Origin: Bog-375 sp049587755
Lineage (GTDB): Bacteria > Acidobacteriota > Terriglobia > Bryobacterales > Bryobacteraceae
Length of the DNA stretch: 64,000 nt
Assembly (NCBI GenBank): GCA_049587755.1
Contig: JBAVEN010000054.1
Span: forward strand, 40,415 to 104,414
Reading direction: 5' to 3'
The notes below the pieces were generated by a model that saw only the letters and a list, made by a program, of their open reading frames with translations, had not been told where the DNA came from and made no database searches. The position numbers and the translations under genes are program-made. The stretch's first letter is position 1; each line of letters begins with the position of its first letter. Below are positions 50,911 to 58,905 of this stretch, one piece after another.

Positions 50911-51437
50911 ATGCGATGTTCCTCGCGCAAAATACGCGCCGATAGGGTTTCGACCGTGTCGTCATTGAGCACCGGCACGGCAGCCTGAATGAGGATGGGG
51001 CCGGCATCGAGATCTTCATCGACAAAGTGGACTGTGCAGCCGGTGATTTTGACGCCGTGCGCCAGCGCCTGGTGCTGCGCGTCCAGTCCCGGGAACGCCG
51101 GCAGCAGCGAGGGGTGAATATTGAGGATCCGGTTGGGGAACTCGCGAATGAATGACGCGCTGAGCAAGCGCATGAATCCGGCCAGGCACACCAGATCTAC
51201 CGCATTCCGGTGCAACTCCGCCACCACCATGCGGTCGTAGATTTCGCGGTCCAGCCCCTTGGAGGGGATCGATACCGCGTTTAGCCCGCGCTGGCGCGCC
51301 ACCTCCAGGCCGCGCGCTTCCGTCCGGTTGCCGATGACAACGGCGATTTGGGCGTCAATCGTGCCCGCGGCCACGTTGTCCGCAATGGCCTCGAAGTTCG
51401 AGCCGCGGCCGGAAAGCAGAATGCCCAGGCGCTTCAT
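50838..51437 (-). CDS. purN: Phosphoribosylglycinamide formyltransferase
   Basis: PurN transfers a formyl group from 10-formyl-THF to GAR, the third step of purine synthesis. 199 aa. N-terminal 'RLGILLSGRGSNFEAIADNV' binds the phosphate; the catalytic H/D region is 'ILNIHPSLLPAFPGLDAQ' and 'GCTVHFVDEDLDAGPILIQA'. The start overlaps the purM stop (ATGA), so they are one unit. Its last 73 bases overlap the convergent small gene. Confidence 0.95.
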   Translation of the reverse strand: MKRLGILLSGRGSNFEAIADNVAAGTIDAQIAVVIGNRTEARGLEVARQRGLNAVSIPSKGLDREIYDRMVVAELHRNAVDLVCLAGFMRLLSASFIREFPNRILNIHPSLLPAFPGLDAQHQALAHGVKITGCTVHFVDEDLDAGPILIQAAVPVLNDDTVETLSARILREEHRIYSEAIRLVLAGAYRVEGRRIIFC

Positions 51438-52477
51438 CGGTACTCCACGCGGGGCCGCCCTCGTTTGTGCAGGGTGACTGTGCCGACGCGGAAGGGGGTC
51501 TCACCCAGCCGGCTGAGCACCGCTTCGGCCCGTGTGGCGGCGCGCTCCGGGACGGCCAGCACCATGCCGGCTCCCAGGTTGAAGGTCCGCCGGAAATCGT
51601 CTTCGGGAATGTTGCCGATCCGGCGCAGCAGCTCAAACAGTGGCGGGACACGCCATGAGCCGGTCTCGATCGTGATGGCCAGCCCCTCCGGCAGCATGCG
51701 CGGCGTGTTGTCGGTGAGGCCGCCGCCGGTAATGTGCGCCGCGCCTCGCAACAGGCGCGCCTCCATCAGCGCGCGGATGGGCTTCAAGTAACTGCGGTGC
51801 ACGGCCAGCAGCGCATCCGCCACCGTTCCGCCGGTCTCCGGAAGCACGGCGCTCGGACCCAGCCCAGCCGTTTCAAACAGCAGCTTGCGCGCCAGCGAAT
51901 AGCCGTTGGTGTGCAGGCCGGTCGAGGGCAGCGCCAGCAGGGCGTCGCCGGCGCGGACAGCCTTGCCGGTCAGCAACTGGGAGCGCTCGGCCGCGCCCAC
52001 GATGAAGCCGGCCAGGTCGTATTCCGATGGCGCATACATGCCCGGCATCTCGGCCGTCTCGCCGCCGATGAGGGCACACCCGTTGTTGCGGCAACCGCGC
52101 GCCAGGCCGGAGACCACCTGCGCCGCTACCTCCGCGTTCAGCTTGCCGACCGCGAAGTAGTCGAGGAAAAACAGCGGCAGCGCGCCCTGCACCGCGATGT
52201 CATTAACGCAGTGGTTGACCAGGTCCTCGCCGACCGTGTCGTGGCGGCCGGTGAGGAAAGCCACTTTCAACTTGGTCCCCACGCCGTCGGCCGAGCTCAC
52301 CAGCACAGGCTTGCGGAATCCGCTCACCTGGTAGCAGGCGCCGAAGCCGCCGATGTCCGTGAGCACCCCGCGGGTGAACGTCCCGTGAGCCAGCTTCCTG
52401 ATGGCAGCCACAGCCCGGCTGCCCTCGTCGATGTTGACACCGGCATCGCGGTATCGAACCTGCTTTTGAGGTGGCAA
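51434..52477 (-). CDS. purM: Phosphoribosylformylglycinamidine cyclo-ligase (AIR synthetase)
   Basis: PurM closes the imidazole ring using ATP. 347 aa, normal. N-terminal 'YRDAGVNIDEGSRAVAAI', then 'VSSADGVGTKLKVAFLTGRHD', 'LFFLDYFAVGKLNAEVAAQVV' (~residues 102-122) and 'ALIGGETAEMPGMYA' are diagnostic. The start appears to be TTG 52477, since the frame has no better codon before 'YRDAGV'; TATACT-N6 precedes it. It is divergent from the unknown gene at 52560. Confidence 0.94.
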   Translation of the reverse strand: MPPQKQVRYRDAGVNIDEGSRAVAAIRKLAHGTFTRGVLTDIGGFGACYQVSGFRKPVLVSSADGVGTKLKVAFLTGRHDTVGEDLVNHCVNDIAVQGALPLFFLDYFAVGKLNAEVAAQVVSGLARGCRNNGCALIGGETAEMPGMYAPSEYDLAGFIVGAAERSQLLTGKAVRAGDALLALPSTGLHTNGYSLARKLLFETAGLGPSAVLPETGGTVADALLAVHRSYLKPIRALMEARLLRGAAHITGGGLTDNTPRMLPEGLAITIETGSWRVPPLFELLRRIGNIPEDDFRRTFNLGAGMVLAVPERAATRAEAVLSRLGETPFRVGTVTLHKRGRPRVEYR

Positions 52478-52483
52478 GTAATC

Positions 52484-52489
52484 AGTATA
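52484..52489 (-). promoter_or_regulatory. -10-like TATACT, N6 before purM TTG
   Basis: Minus strand TATACT-GATTAC-TTG. The hexamer is a close -10 match and the start would again lie at the 5' end of the RNA. A TTG start on a leaderless message would be unusual, so this is tentative. Confidence 0.3.
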
Positions 52490-52547
52490 TCGAGCAGCAG
52501 CGACCGCGAGCGCGGCAAGGTTCGTCCTTGCTCCGCCTCCGCGGCGC

Positions 52548-52553
52548 TACAAT
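52548..52553 (+). promoter_or_regulatory. -10-like TACAAT, N6 before ATG 52560
   Basis: TACAAT-GCGCCC-ATG. There is no purine-rich site between, so the message would be leaderless. It is divergent from the purM hexamer, only 58 bp apart. Confidence 0.4.
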
Positions 52554-52559
52554 GCGCCC

Positions 52560-53540
52560 ATGCGAACCCTATTCTCTCTGCTAGTCCTGTCTGTAGCCGT
52601 CCTCGGCCAATCAAACCCACCACATCCAACTCCATCTACAAAACGTGACCAGCCAAAGCAGCCAACCGCAAATGTTCAGAACGAGTCCCACCCCAATGAA
52701 CGCGGCACGGAACAATCGCCTGTTTTCGCCAACATCTTCGCAACCACGCAGACCAAGCAAAAAGCCACCGACGATAAGACAAATGACTTCGACAAATCTC
52801 CGGCCGATTGGTGGATGGTTCGGCTCACCGGCGCCATCGTTCTCCTCGGCTGCGTCCAGACGATAGTTTTCTGGGTGCAGGCCCGAAGGTTGAAACAGAC
52901 CATTGAGAAGATGGACAAGATCGCACGGGACCAAACGAAGGACACGCAGAACTCCATCGCCCAGGCCACGCGGGCTGCCGGAGCCATGGAAGAAGTTGCC
53001 ACATCGATGGCTGCAAACGTCAAGTCGATTAACGAAACCGTTGACATCAACAGGGAGATCGCCGATAGGCAGAAACTCATTAGCGAATTGCAGAGCAGGG
53101 CTTACCTGACGATAGTGTTTGAGGGCATGGTCCCCCAGAATGTCGCCACCGGCATCAGATTTGAACCAAGAGTGCGCGTAGCGAACCGGGGTAATACACC
53201 TGCTCGCAATGTCCGTTTCGGCGCTGCCGCTGACGTCTTGCCATTCCCGCTGCCAACGGACTTCACGTTCCCGTTGCCGACTGAGCTCGCGGGTCACTCT
53301 AGCGTTATCGCCCCCGGACTGCACAAGGTGATTTCGGCGGCCGTTCCTAAGTTGTATACGGAAGCCGAGGCCGCTCAAATTTCAAGTGGCGCTGGGCAAC
53401 GGATCGCGCTTTGGGGCATAGTGAAGTACCTGGACGCATTCGGCACGGAGAGATTTGCGGAATTTGGCTTCACCCACTTCTTTCTTGGCGATAATCAGTG
53501 GATGAGCCAAGACACCACCGAACACAATGATTCCAACTAG
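52560..53540 (+). CDS. Membrane-anchored unknown protein with coiled coil, 326 aa
   Basis: A signal-like N-terminus ('LFSLLVLSVAVLGQ') is followed by ~65 low-complexity residues, a transmembrane helix ('LTGAIVLLGCVQTIVFWVQA', ~residues 88-107), a coiled coil to ~175 and a beta-rich C-terminal domain ('AYLTIVFEGMVP', 'VRVANRGNTPARNVRFG'). Proteins with this layout (helix, coiled coil, then Ig-like 'V.N.GntpA..v') occur widely as unknowns in accessory regions. Codon use is less GC-biased than in purM, suggesting transfer. The function is unknown. Confidence 0.7.
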   Translation: MRTLFSLLVLSVAVLGQSNPPHPTPSTKRDQPKQPTANVQNESHPNERGTEQSPVFANIFATTQTKQKATDDKTNDFDKSPADWWMVRLTGAIVLLGCVQTIVFWVQARRLKQTIEKMDKIARDQTKDTQNSIAQATRAAGAMEEVATSMAANVKSINETVDINREIADRQKLISELQSRAYLTIVFEGMVPQNVATGIRFEPRVRVANRGNTPARNVRFGAAADVLPFPLPTDFTFPLPTELAGHSSVIAPGLHKVISAAVPKLYTEAEAAQISSGAGQRIALWGIVKYLDAFGTERFAEFGFTHFFLGDNQWMSQDTTEHNDSN

Positions 53541-53671
53541 GAGCAAGAAAGCCGTCAACGCAGAATTTAGCGCAGCTCCCGTTTGACCTCTCCCGCTCTC
53601 CTGGGCTAACTTGGTTCTAAGCTGCTTGGGCTCGCGTGCGAGCTCATTCGCACTAGAGAGGGAAAAAACAA

Positions 53672-54229
53672 GTGAATCACATTTGGACATTGCTCGCGAT
53701 GGCTGCCGCCGTGACCGTTCCTGCTGCCATCGCGCAAGAGTCGGGAGGCGACGTGAAATCGTTTTACGAATTGAAAACAACCTACCTGGACGGCAAGCCG
53801 GTCGACCTGTCCGTGTACCAAGGCAAGGTGTCGCTGGTGGTCAACGTGGCCAGCAAGTGCGGTTTCACACCGCAATACGCAGGCCTCGAAAAGCTTTACA
53901 CGGAGATGAGCGGCAAGCCATTCGAGCTGCTCGGATTCCCCAGCAACGATTTCGGCGGGCAGGAACCCGGCACTCCCGAGGAAATCGCCACGTTTTGCAA
54001 ACGCACTTACGACGTCACCTTCCCGATGTTCTCGAAAGTCGTCACCAAGGACAAATCGGATCAGTCGCCGATCTACAAGTTCCTCGGCGCTTCCGGGCAC
54101 TTACCCGCGTGGAACTTCAGCAAGTATGTGATCGATAAGAGCGGCCACGTGGTGGCATTCTTCCCCAGCGCCGTCAAACCGGACGCCCCGGAACTTCGCG
54201 CCGCCATTGACAAAGCTCTCGGCGACTAA
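53672..54229 (+). CDS. Glutathione-peroxidase-family thiol peroxidase, exported
   Basis: This is a 185-aa peroxidase with a signal peptide ('TLLAMAAAVTVPAAIAQ'). The catalytic set is Cys63 ('NVASKCGFTPQY'), Gln97 ('SNDFGGQEPG') and Trp147 ('PAWNFSKYV'). Cys109 in 'FCKRTYDVTFP' is the resolving cysteine of the thioredoxin-dependent type, so thioredoxin is a more likely reductant than glutathione. It should remove lipid or alkyl hydroperoxides in the periplasm. Start GTG 53672 follows GAGAGG by about 10 bases. A good terminator follows. Confidence 0.9.
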   Translation: MNHIWTLLAMAAAVTVPAAIAQESGGDVKSFYELKTTYLDGKPVDLSVYQGKVSLVVNVASKCGFTPQYAGLEKLYTEMSGKPFELLGFPSNDFGGQEPGTPEEIATFCKRTYDVTFPMFSKVVTKDKSDQSPIYKFLGASGHLPAWNFSKYVIDKSGHVVAFFPSAVKPDAPELRAAIDKALGD

Positions 54230-54265
54230 GCGCGTGCTCCCGGGAGCTTATGCTCTTTCGGTAGC

Positions 54266-54296
54266 GCCGGCGGTCTTGGTTTTGCCGCCGGTTCTT
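54266..54296 (+). terminator. Intrinsic terminator after the peroxidase gene
   Basis: CCGGCGG (54266-54272) pairs with CCGCCGG (54284-54290) around an 11-nt loop, followed by TTCTTT. It lies 36 bases after the stop codon. This is the best terminator in the window. Confidence 0.65.
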
Positions 54297-54376
54297 TGTG
54301 GATAAACAATCGTGCACCGGAGCCCGGAACCTTCTCAGGGAGTGTGACTGCGCAGGCGAGGGGCCTGCGAGGGGGA

Positions 54377-54393
54377 GGTATCAACCTGCCAAC
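54377..54393 (+). repeat. Copy 2 of the dispersed intergenic motif
   Basis: GGTATCAACCTGCCAAC differs at one base from 428-444. It sits in the ~300-bp non-coding region 54230-54529, which otherwise shows only the terminator and GC-rich inverted pieces (GCAGGCG / CGGCGGCAGG). Confidence 0.4.
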
Positions 54394-54529
54394 AATCAGC
54401 CGGCGGCAGGACCGCAGGCGCTACAAGACCTCGCACGAAAGGGCAGAAACTCCAGCGAAGGCCAGGGCGTTGGCAGGCGGTAGCGCCCGCCCCACTGCCG
54501 ACCCCGCCAGTCGCTGCGCAAGCCGAACC

Positions 54530-54985
54530 TTATCCAGCCGCTCGTCCGCTGGAGCTTTGCTCGCGGGCGGCGCAGTTTGCCAGTTCATCGCAGCGGTTGT
54601 TATCGGCGTGCGAGGCGTGGCCCTTGGTCCACACCCAGGTAGTCCGGTGGCGCGTGACTTGTTCGTCCAAAGCTTTCCATAGGTCCTGGTTGACCACGGG
54701 TTTCTTGGCCGCCGTCATCCAACCCTTGCGCTTCCAGCCGTGAATCCAGGCAGTGATGCCGTTCTTGAGGTATTCCGAGTCCGTCACCACTTCTACCGCG
54801 CAACCCTCCTGGAGAGCGCGCAAACCTTCGATGGCCGCGCGAAGCTCCATGCGGTTGTTGGTGGTGTGTGGCTCCGATCCCCACATTTCCTTCTCATGGC
54901 TGTTGTACCGCAGGATGCACGCCCAACCGCCGGGGCCGGGATTGCCCAGGCAGGCGCCATCGGTAATGAGCTGAACTTTTTTCAC
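54530..54985 (-). CDS. rnhA: Ribonuclease HI
   Basis: It cuts the RNA of RNA-DNA hybrids. 151 aa. The acidic catalytic residues are D9 ('ITDGACLGNPGPGGW'), E47 ('NNRMELRAA'), D69 ('VVTDSEYLKNG') and D133, with H123 in 'WTKGHASHADN'. The basic handle region 'WIHGWKRKGWMTAAKKPV' is present. It starts 4 bases after the dusB stop on the same strand and is probably co-transcribed. The C-terminal 'SSSGRAAG' is unconserved. Confidence 0.96.
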   Translation of the reverse strand: MKKVQLITDGACLGNPGPGGWACILRYNSHEKEMWGSEPHTTNNRMELRAAIEGLRALQEGCAVEVVTDSEYLKNGITAWIHGWKRKGWMTAAKKPVVNQDLWKALDEQVTRHRTTWVWTKGHASHADNNRCDELANCAAREQSSSGRAAG

Positions 54986-54989
54986 CGGG

Positions 54990-56000
54990 TCAGGAAACCG
55001 CCGCCGGCTCGGCCTGGAAGAATTCGTCCACCAGATCGAGAATCGCTTGCGGCTGCTGCGCCTGGTAGATGGACGCGCGAAGTTGCGCCCCGTGGCGCAC
55101 GCCGTGAGTGAAGTAAGTGGCGAACTGTTTCATCTTGCCGACAGTATCCTTTTCACCCCGCTCCATCAGCATCGCATAATAGCGCCGCATCATCTGGTAG
55201 CGGTCGTGCTCGCTCGGTTGATCGTAGGCGCCAGTCGAGACGTACTGTTCGATCTGCCGGAAGATCCACGGATTGGAGCTTGCCGCGCGGCCCACCATCA
55301 CCGCGTCGCAGCCGGTTTCCGCCACCATGCGGACAGCGTCCTCCGGGGTGACTATATCGCCGTTGCCGATCACCGGAATCTTCACGGCGGCCTTCACCTG
55401 CGCGATGCGGCTCCAATCGGCTTTGCCGCCGTAGCCCTGCTCGCGGGTGCGCGGGTGCAGCGCGATGGCGTTCAGGCCGCAATCTTCCGCCAGCCGCGCC
55501 AGCTCCACGGTCACCAGTTCCTGGTCGTTCCAGCCGGCGCGGTATTTCAGCGTGAACGGAATCGTCACCGCTTGCCGGACTTCGCGCAGCAGGCGCTCCA
55601 CCAGCGGCAGGTCTCGCAGCAGGCCGGAGCCGCCATTGCACTTCACCACCTTGTTCACCGGGCAGCCGAGATTGAGGTCCACGATGTCGAAACCCAGGTG
55701 CTGGCACACACGCGCCGCGTCCGCCATTACCTGTGGGTCGGCGCCGAACAACTGCGCCGAAATGGGCCGCTCTTCCGCTTCGAAGGCAAGGTATTTCAAG
55801 GTGCGCGTGGGCTTGTGCGCGCCCTCCGCCGCCTTGACGCCGTGGGAGCTGGTGAATTCCGTCATCAGCAGCCCGCAGCCGCCCAGGTTGCGGATGAACC
55901 GCCGGAACACGGTGTCGGTGACGCCCGCCATCGGCGCCAGCACCGTGGCCGGAGCCACCCGCACCATGCCAATCGAAAACTCGCTGGGAAATAAGCGCAT
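54990..56000 (-). CDS. dusB: tRNA-dihydrouridine synthase B
   Basis: It reduces uridine in the tRNA D-loop using FMN and NADPH. 336 aa. N-terminal 'VLAPMAGVTDTVFRRFIRNL' binds FMN; 'DIVDLNLGCPVNKVVKCNGG' contains the catalytic cysteine; 'GRAASSNPWIFRQIEQYV' is typical of DusB. 'ALHPRTREQGYGGKADWSRI' (~residues 180-200) is the phosphate-binding stretch. It is the first gene of the dusB-rnhA unit. Start ATG 56000 follows GAGG by about 6 bases. Confidence 0.94.
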   Translation of the reverse strand: MRLFPSEFSIGMVRVAPATVLAPMAGVTDTVFRRFIRNLGGCGLLMTEFTSSHGVKAAEGAHKPTRTLKYLAFEAEERPISAQLFGADPQVMADAARVCQHLGFDIVDLNLGCPVNKVVKCNGGSGLLRDLPLVERLLREVRQAVTIPFTLKYRAGWNDQELVTVELARLAEDCGLNAIALHPRTREQGYGGKADWSRIAQVKAAVKIPVIGNGDIVTPEDAVRMVAETGCDAVMVGRAASSNPWIFRQIEQYVSTGAYDQPSEHDRYQMMRRYYAMLMERGEKDTVGKMKQFATYFTHGVRHGAQLRASIYQAQQPQAILDLVDEFFQAEPAAVS

Positions 56001-56360
56001 CGGCCTCAGCTCACTTCAATCTTAACGGCTGCCGCGCGGAAACGGAACCCGCGGCCGGCCGCCGGAAGCGATGGACCAGCCGACTCTTGCTCACTCGGAA
56101 GCCGGCCGCCTTACTTTCCGAACCCGCATTACCTTCCGCTTGCGAGAGCCCGTCGCCATCATCGCACAAACCCGGCAGTGAGCCGCGTCGCAATTCGAGC
56201 CGCGATCGTCAGGGAGTGCTCAGGATCACAGAGGCTCGCGCCTCAATGGACTTGTAATGCCCCGCACCGCCGCATTAACACCTCATAACATTAACTTAGT
56301 TTCAGGACCTGCAACGGCAGCCCTCGTGCAAGCGTTTGACCGTGTAGGAGGTCGAACAAA
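56001..56360. other. 360-bp divergent intergenic region (dusB / YXWGXW gene)
   Basis: No gene is seen. From ~56270 the DNA is AT-rich ('AACATTAACTTAG'), probably the promoter of the gene at 56361, whose ribosome site is GTAGGAGG (56345-56352). The GC-rich left half contains several short inverted GCCGGCC-type pieces without a strong terminator. Confidence 0.45.
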
Positions 56361-56657
56361 ATGAAACGGAAACTTCTGACCGCTGCATTACTGATGGCAG
56401 GTTCGGTGCTCACCGCCTGCGCTGGAGGCGCCGGGGTGTTCATTGCGGAACCGCCGCCGCCGCGGTACGGCGTCATCGGCGTGGCGCCCGGCCCGGGCTT
56501 CGTCTGGACCGATGGATTCTGGGATTTGCGCGGAGGCGCTTGGGCCTGGGCCCCCGGCCGCTGGGTTCGGTCGCCGCGGCCGCGCGCCGTGTGGGTGGCC
56601 CCCGCGTGGCGTCATGAAGGCCGTCACTGGCGGTACCACCGTGGCCACTGGCGCTAG
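56361..56657 (+). CDS. YXWGXW-type small lipoprotein, 98 aa
   Basis: A lipoprotein signal 'LLTAALLMAGSVLTAC' (lipobox LTAC) is followed by a proline-rich linker and W/G/R-rich repeats: 'GFVWTDGFWDLRGGAWAWAP', 'GRWVRSPRPRAVWVAPAW', 'GRHWRYHRGHWR'. This is the YXWGXW repeat family of small exported proteins, of unknown function, probably associated with the outer membrane or surface polymers. GGAGG lies 12 bases before the ATG. Confidence 0.82.
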   Translation: MKRKLLTAALLMAGSVLTACAGGAGVFIAEPPPPRYGVIGVAPGPGFVWTDGFWDLRGGAWAWAPGRWVRSPRPRAVWVAPAWRHEGRHWRYHRGHWR

Positions 56658-56737
56658 TAGCTGGGACAGACCATCGCTGTCGTCACATATCACGCCTAAT
56701 AAGAAATGGCGGACCAGCGGGACTGTCTGTCGCAGCC

Positions 56738-57778
56738 CTACGTAGTCGCCTGCCGGGCGTTCAAACGCGCTTTGCGGATGTTCAGGTACACAATCCGCAC
56801 CAGCGCCAGTACCGGCACGGATAGGAAGCTGCCCGCGATGCCGGCGATCTCCGCGCCGGCAAACACGCCGAACAACACCAGCAGGGGATGCAGTTCCACC
56901 CCCCGGCCCATCAGGCTCGGTGAGAAGAGGTAGTCCTGAATCACGCGGTAGACGGCCAGGAATGCCAGGATCGGCAGCAAGCCTACGCCCGCGAGGCCAG
57001 CCACGATGAGGATCAGCACGGCGGCGGTTAGCGGGCCCAGCAAGGGAATGAATTCCAGCAGGCCGCCGATGACCGCCAGCAAGATGGCGTACGGCACGCC
57101 CATCAGGGAGAAGAATATGGCGTAGGCCACGAACGCCGCCACTGAGAGCACGAACAGGGCTCGTATATAGTGCGCCAGCAGTAGGTGCACGTCGGAGATC
57201 AAATCGCCGAACAGCGCTCGGCGCGGTCCCTCCTCCATTAGGTCGAGAACATGCTCCCGGATCAGCGGCGCGTCTTTCAGGAAGAAGAATGCCAGGATGG
57301 GAATGATCACCACGTAAATGGCGTTGGTCGCTATGCTGAGAAGCTTTAGTCCATACTGCGGCAGCTCGGCGATCAGGCTGCTGGAACGCGCAGCCAGTTC
57401 GGCGCGGGCCTTTTCGACGATCTGCGCCTGTAGAGAATGGTCGTTTGGCAGCGGTTGCTGCCAGCTCTGCGCCATGGCGGGGAACTTCCGGGCGAGGGCC
57501 GTCGCCTCGTCCACCACCCGCGCGCCGATCTGAAATCCGAGCCCGGCCGCGATCCCCACCACGATCACGTACGCTAGTGCCAGTGCCGGCGTCCGCCTGC
57601 GGCGCCCCGGGAAAATCCGTGCCAGCAGGCTGACCAGCGGAGAAAGCAAGTAGGCGAACAGCAGGGCGAGGATGAAGACGAATAGCGCCGTGCGCGCCAG
57701 GTACACCACCCAGAGCAGCAGCAGCACGAGCGCCGCGGTCCACGTGGAACGTGCGGCGCGCTGGTCAAAGCCGAGCAT
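56738..57778 (-). CDS. AI-2E family transporter (PerM/UPF0118-type)
   Basis: This 346-aa protein has about eight transmembrane helices, paired N-terminal helices ('WTAALVLLLLWVVYLARTAL', 'FVFILALLFAYLLSPLVSLL'), a central cytoplasmic/periplasmic helical region and the C-terminal 'PYAILLAVIGGLLEFIPLLG' and 'GRGVELHPLLVLFGVFAGAE' that define the family. Members are described as AI-2 exporters or Na+/H+ antiporters, so the name does not fix the function. It is monocistronic. Confidence 0.9.
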   Translation of the reverse strand: MLGFDQRAARSTWTAALVLLLLWVVYLARTALFVFILALLFAYLLSPLVSLLARIFPGRRRRTPALALAYVIVVGIAAGLGFQIGARVVDEATALARKFPAMAQSWQQPLPNDHSLQAQIVEKARAELAARSSSLIAELPQYGLKLLSIATNAIYVVIIPILAFFFLKDAPLIREHVLDLMEEGPRRALFGDLISDVHLLLAHYIRALFVLSVAAFVAYAIFFSLMGVPYAILLAVIGGLLEFIPLLGPLTAAVLILIVAGLAGVGLLPILAFLAVYRVIQDYLFSPSLMGRGVELHPLLVLFGVFAGAEIAGIAGSFLSVPVLALVRIVYLNIRKARLNARQATT

Positions 57779-57946
57779 ATCGCGGATGAGCCTGGAGGAT
57801 TATCCTATCACGCTTCTTTGGTGAGGCACGGTTCATCCCGTGAGCGCCCGCTTACAGTGCGTTTCCATTCCTCTACTGCGACCAATGGCCGGCTGCGCGA
57901 CACAAGAGTTGCTTGGCCTCGTGCTACGCTCAAGACTCTTCCGCCC

Positions 57947-58561
57947 ATGCCCGAGTTTGACGCCATTCTTTTCGATTTTGACGGCGTGCTGGCCGACACC
58001 GAGCCGGTTCACTGGGCATGCTGGGCCGAGGTGTTGAAACCATTCGGTGTCTCGCTCGAATGGGAATACTATCGCAACCACGGCATCGGCATCGACGACA
58101 AGGAGATGCTGCGCATGCTGGCCGGGCTCGCCCATCCGCCGCTCGACTGGCGCGTTCTGTTCGCCGAATACCCTAAGAAGAAGGAGCTGTTCCGCCGCCG
58201 TGTGCTCGCCCAGCCGCCCTTCGATCCGGCCCTCGATGCCTTTCTCGCAAACCTGCACCGCACTTACAAACTGGCGGTGGTGACGTCGAGCGCGCGCGGC
58301 GAAATCGATCCCCTGCTCGTCTGCGGTGGCTTGCGGCATCACTTCGATGCGCTCGTCGGCGCAGAGGATGTGACACGCTACAAGCCCGACCCGGAACCGT
58401 ACCGCAAGGCGGCGGAACTGGTGGGCGCGCGCACGGCGCTGGTGGTGGAAGATTCCGCGGCCGGCCTTGCCAGCGGGCGCGCCGCCGGTTTCGCGGTGCT
58501 TGCCATCGCTGAGCCTTCGCAAGTGCCGACGCTGGTGGCCCGCCGCCTCACTAAGGGATGA
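57947..58561 (+). CDS. HAD-family hydrolase, beta-phosphoglucomutase-like
   Basis: The start is ATG 57947, directly before the motif I strand 'FDAILFDFDGVLADTEPVHW'; 204 aa. Motif II Ser/Thr is in 'LAVVTSSARGEID', the lysine in 'RYKPDPEPYRKAAEL', and motif III 'ALVVEDSAAGLASGRAAG' gives the E-D pair. The helical cap inserted after motif I is of the phosphoglucomutase/phosphatase (Gph) type. It could be a phosphoglycolate or sugar-phosphate phosphatase. It ends just before the tRNA-like fragment. Confidence 0.87.
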   Translation: MPEFDAILFDFDGVLADTEPVHWACWAEVLKPFGVSLEWEYYRNHGIGIDDKEMLRMLAGLAHPPLDWRVLFAEYPKKKELFRRRVLAQPPFDPALDAFLANLHRTYKLAVVTSSARGEIDPLLVCGGLRHHFDALVGAEDVTRYKPDPEPYRKAAELVGARTALVVEDSAAGLASGRAAGFAVLAIAEPSQVPTLVARRLTKG

Positions 58562-58583
58562 TTAGAGTTTAAGCTGCTGAGGT

Positions 58584-58623
58584 TGGTCGGGGCGAGTGGA
58601 TTCGAACCACCGACCTCCTGGTC
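58584..58623 (-). other. 3' half of a proline-type tRNA (probable att remnant)
   Basis: On the minus strand the 40 bases GACCAGGAGG...CGCCCCGACCA read as the 3' anticodon-stem strand CCAGG, variable loop, T-arm (GGTGG-TTCGAAT-CCACT), acceptor strand CGCCCCG, discriminator A and encoded CCA. This matches the 3' half of bacterial tRNA-Pro. The 5' half (CGGGGCG...) and a pairing anticodon stem are absent, so it is not a working tRNA. Such fragments are left when tyrosine-recombinase elements insert into tRNA genes. Confidence 0.65.
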
Positions 58624-58701
58624 TTGAACAACAGCGGTCTTGCATGCTTTTGCAGCTCGTTGCTAATCCTCTATACAGTCCAGTTTTCTGCATTCGATCA
58701 A

Positions 58702-58821
58702 TCACTTCCAGGGCTTCCGCTTTGCGCCGGCTTGCGGGGCGTTGCCGTCTCTCGTTGCAAGAAAACGGCAAAGTCGATCAACTGCTCCAAGAAAGTCTTG
58801 ACATCTGATGTGCTGATGTAG
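58702..58821 (-). pseudogene. Possible C-terminal remnant of an integrase
   Basis: A 39-codon frame without a start ends ~80 bp before the tRNA fragment. Its translation 'CQDFLGAVDRLCRFLATRD' followed by 'QAGAKRKPWK*' is protein-like, with a basic C-terminal end. Integrase genes often end this close to their att site. It is cut by a TAA at 58822-58824. The assignment rests on position and composition only. Confidence 0.3.
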
Positions 58822-58905
58822 TTAACTATAACAGCAGCTATGTGACGCCATGCCAGGCGGAAGTGTTCGCACGATTTCGCCGGCAGCAGCTATTTGGAAA
58901 ACAGG

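Noticed and set aside
58562..58700. Complete tRNA gene on the minus strand
   Set aside because: Only the 3' half is present; no matching 5' acceptor strand or D-arm is found within 120 bases upstream.
58596..58808. Small plus-strand frame starting MDSNHRPPG over the tRNA fragment
   Set aside because: This is the usual false protein obtained by translating the antisense of a tRNA 3' end.
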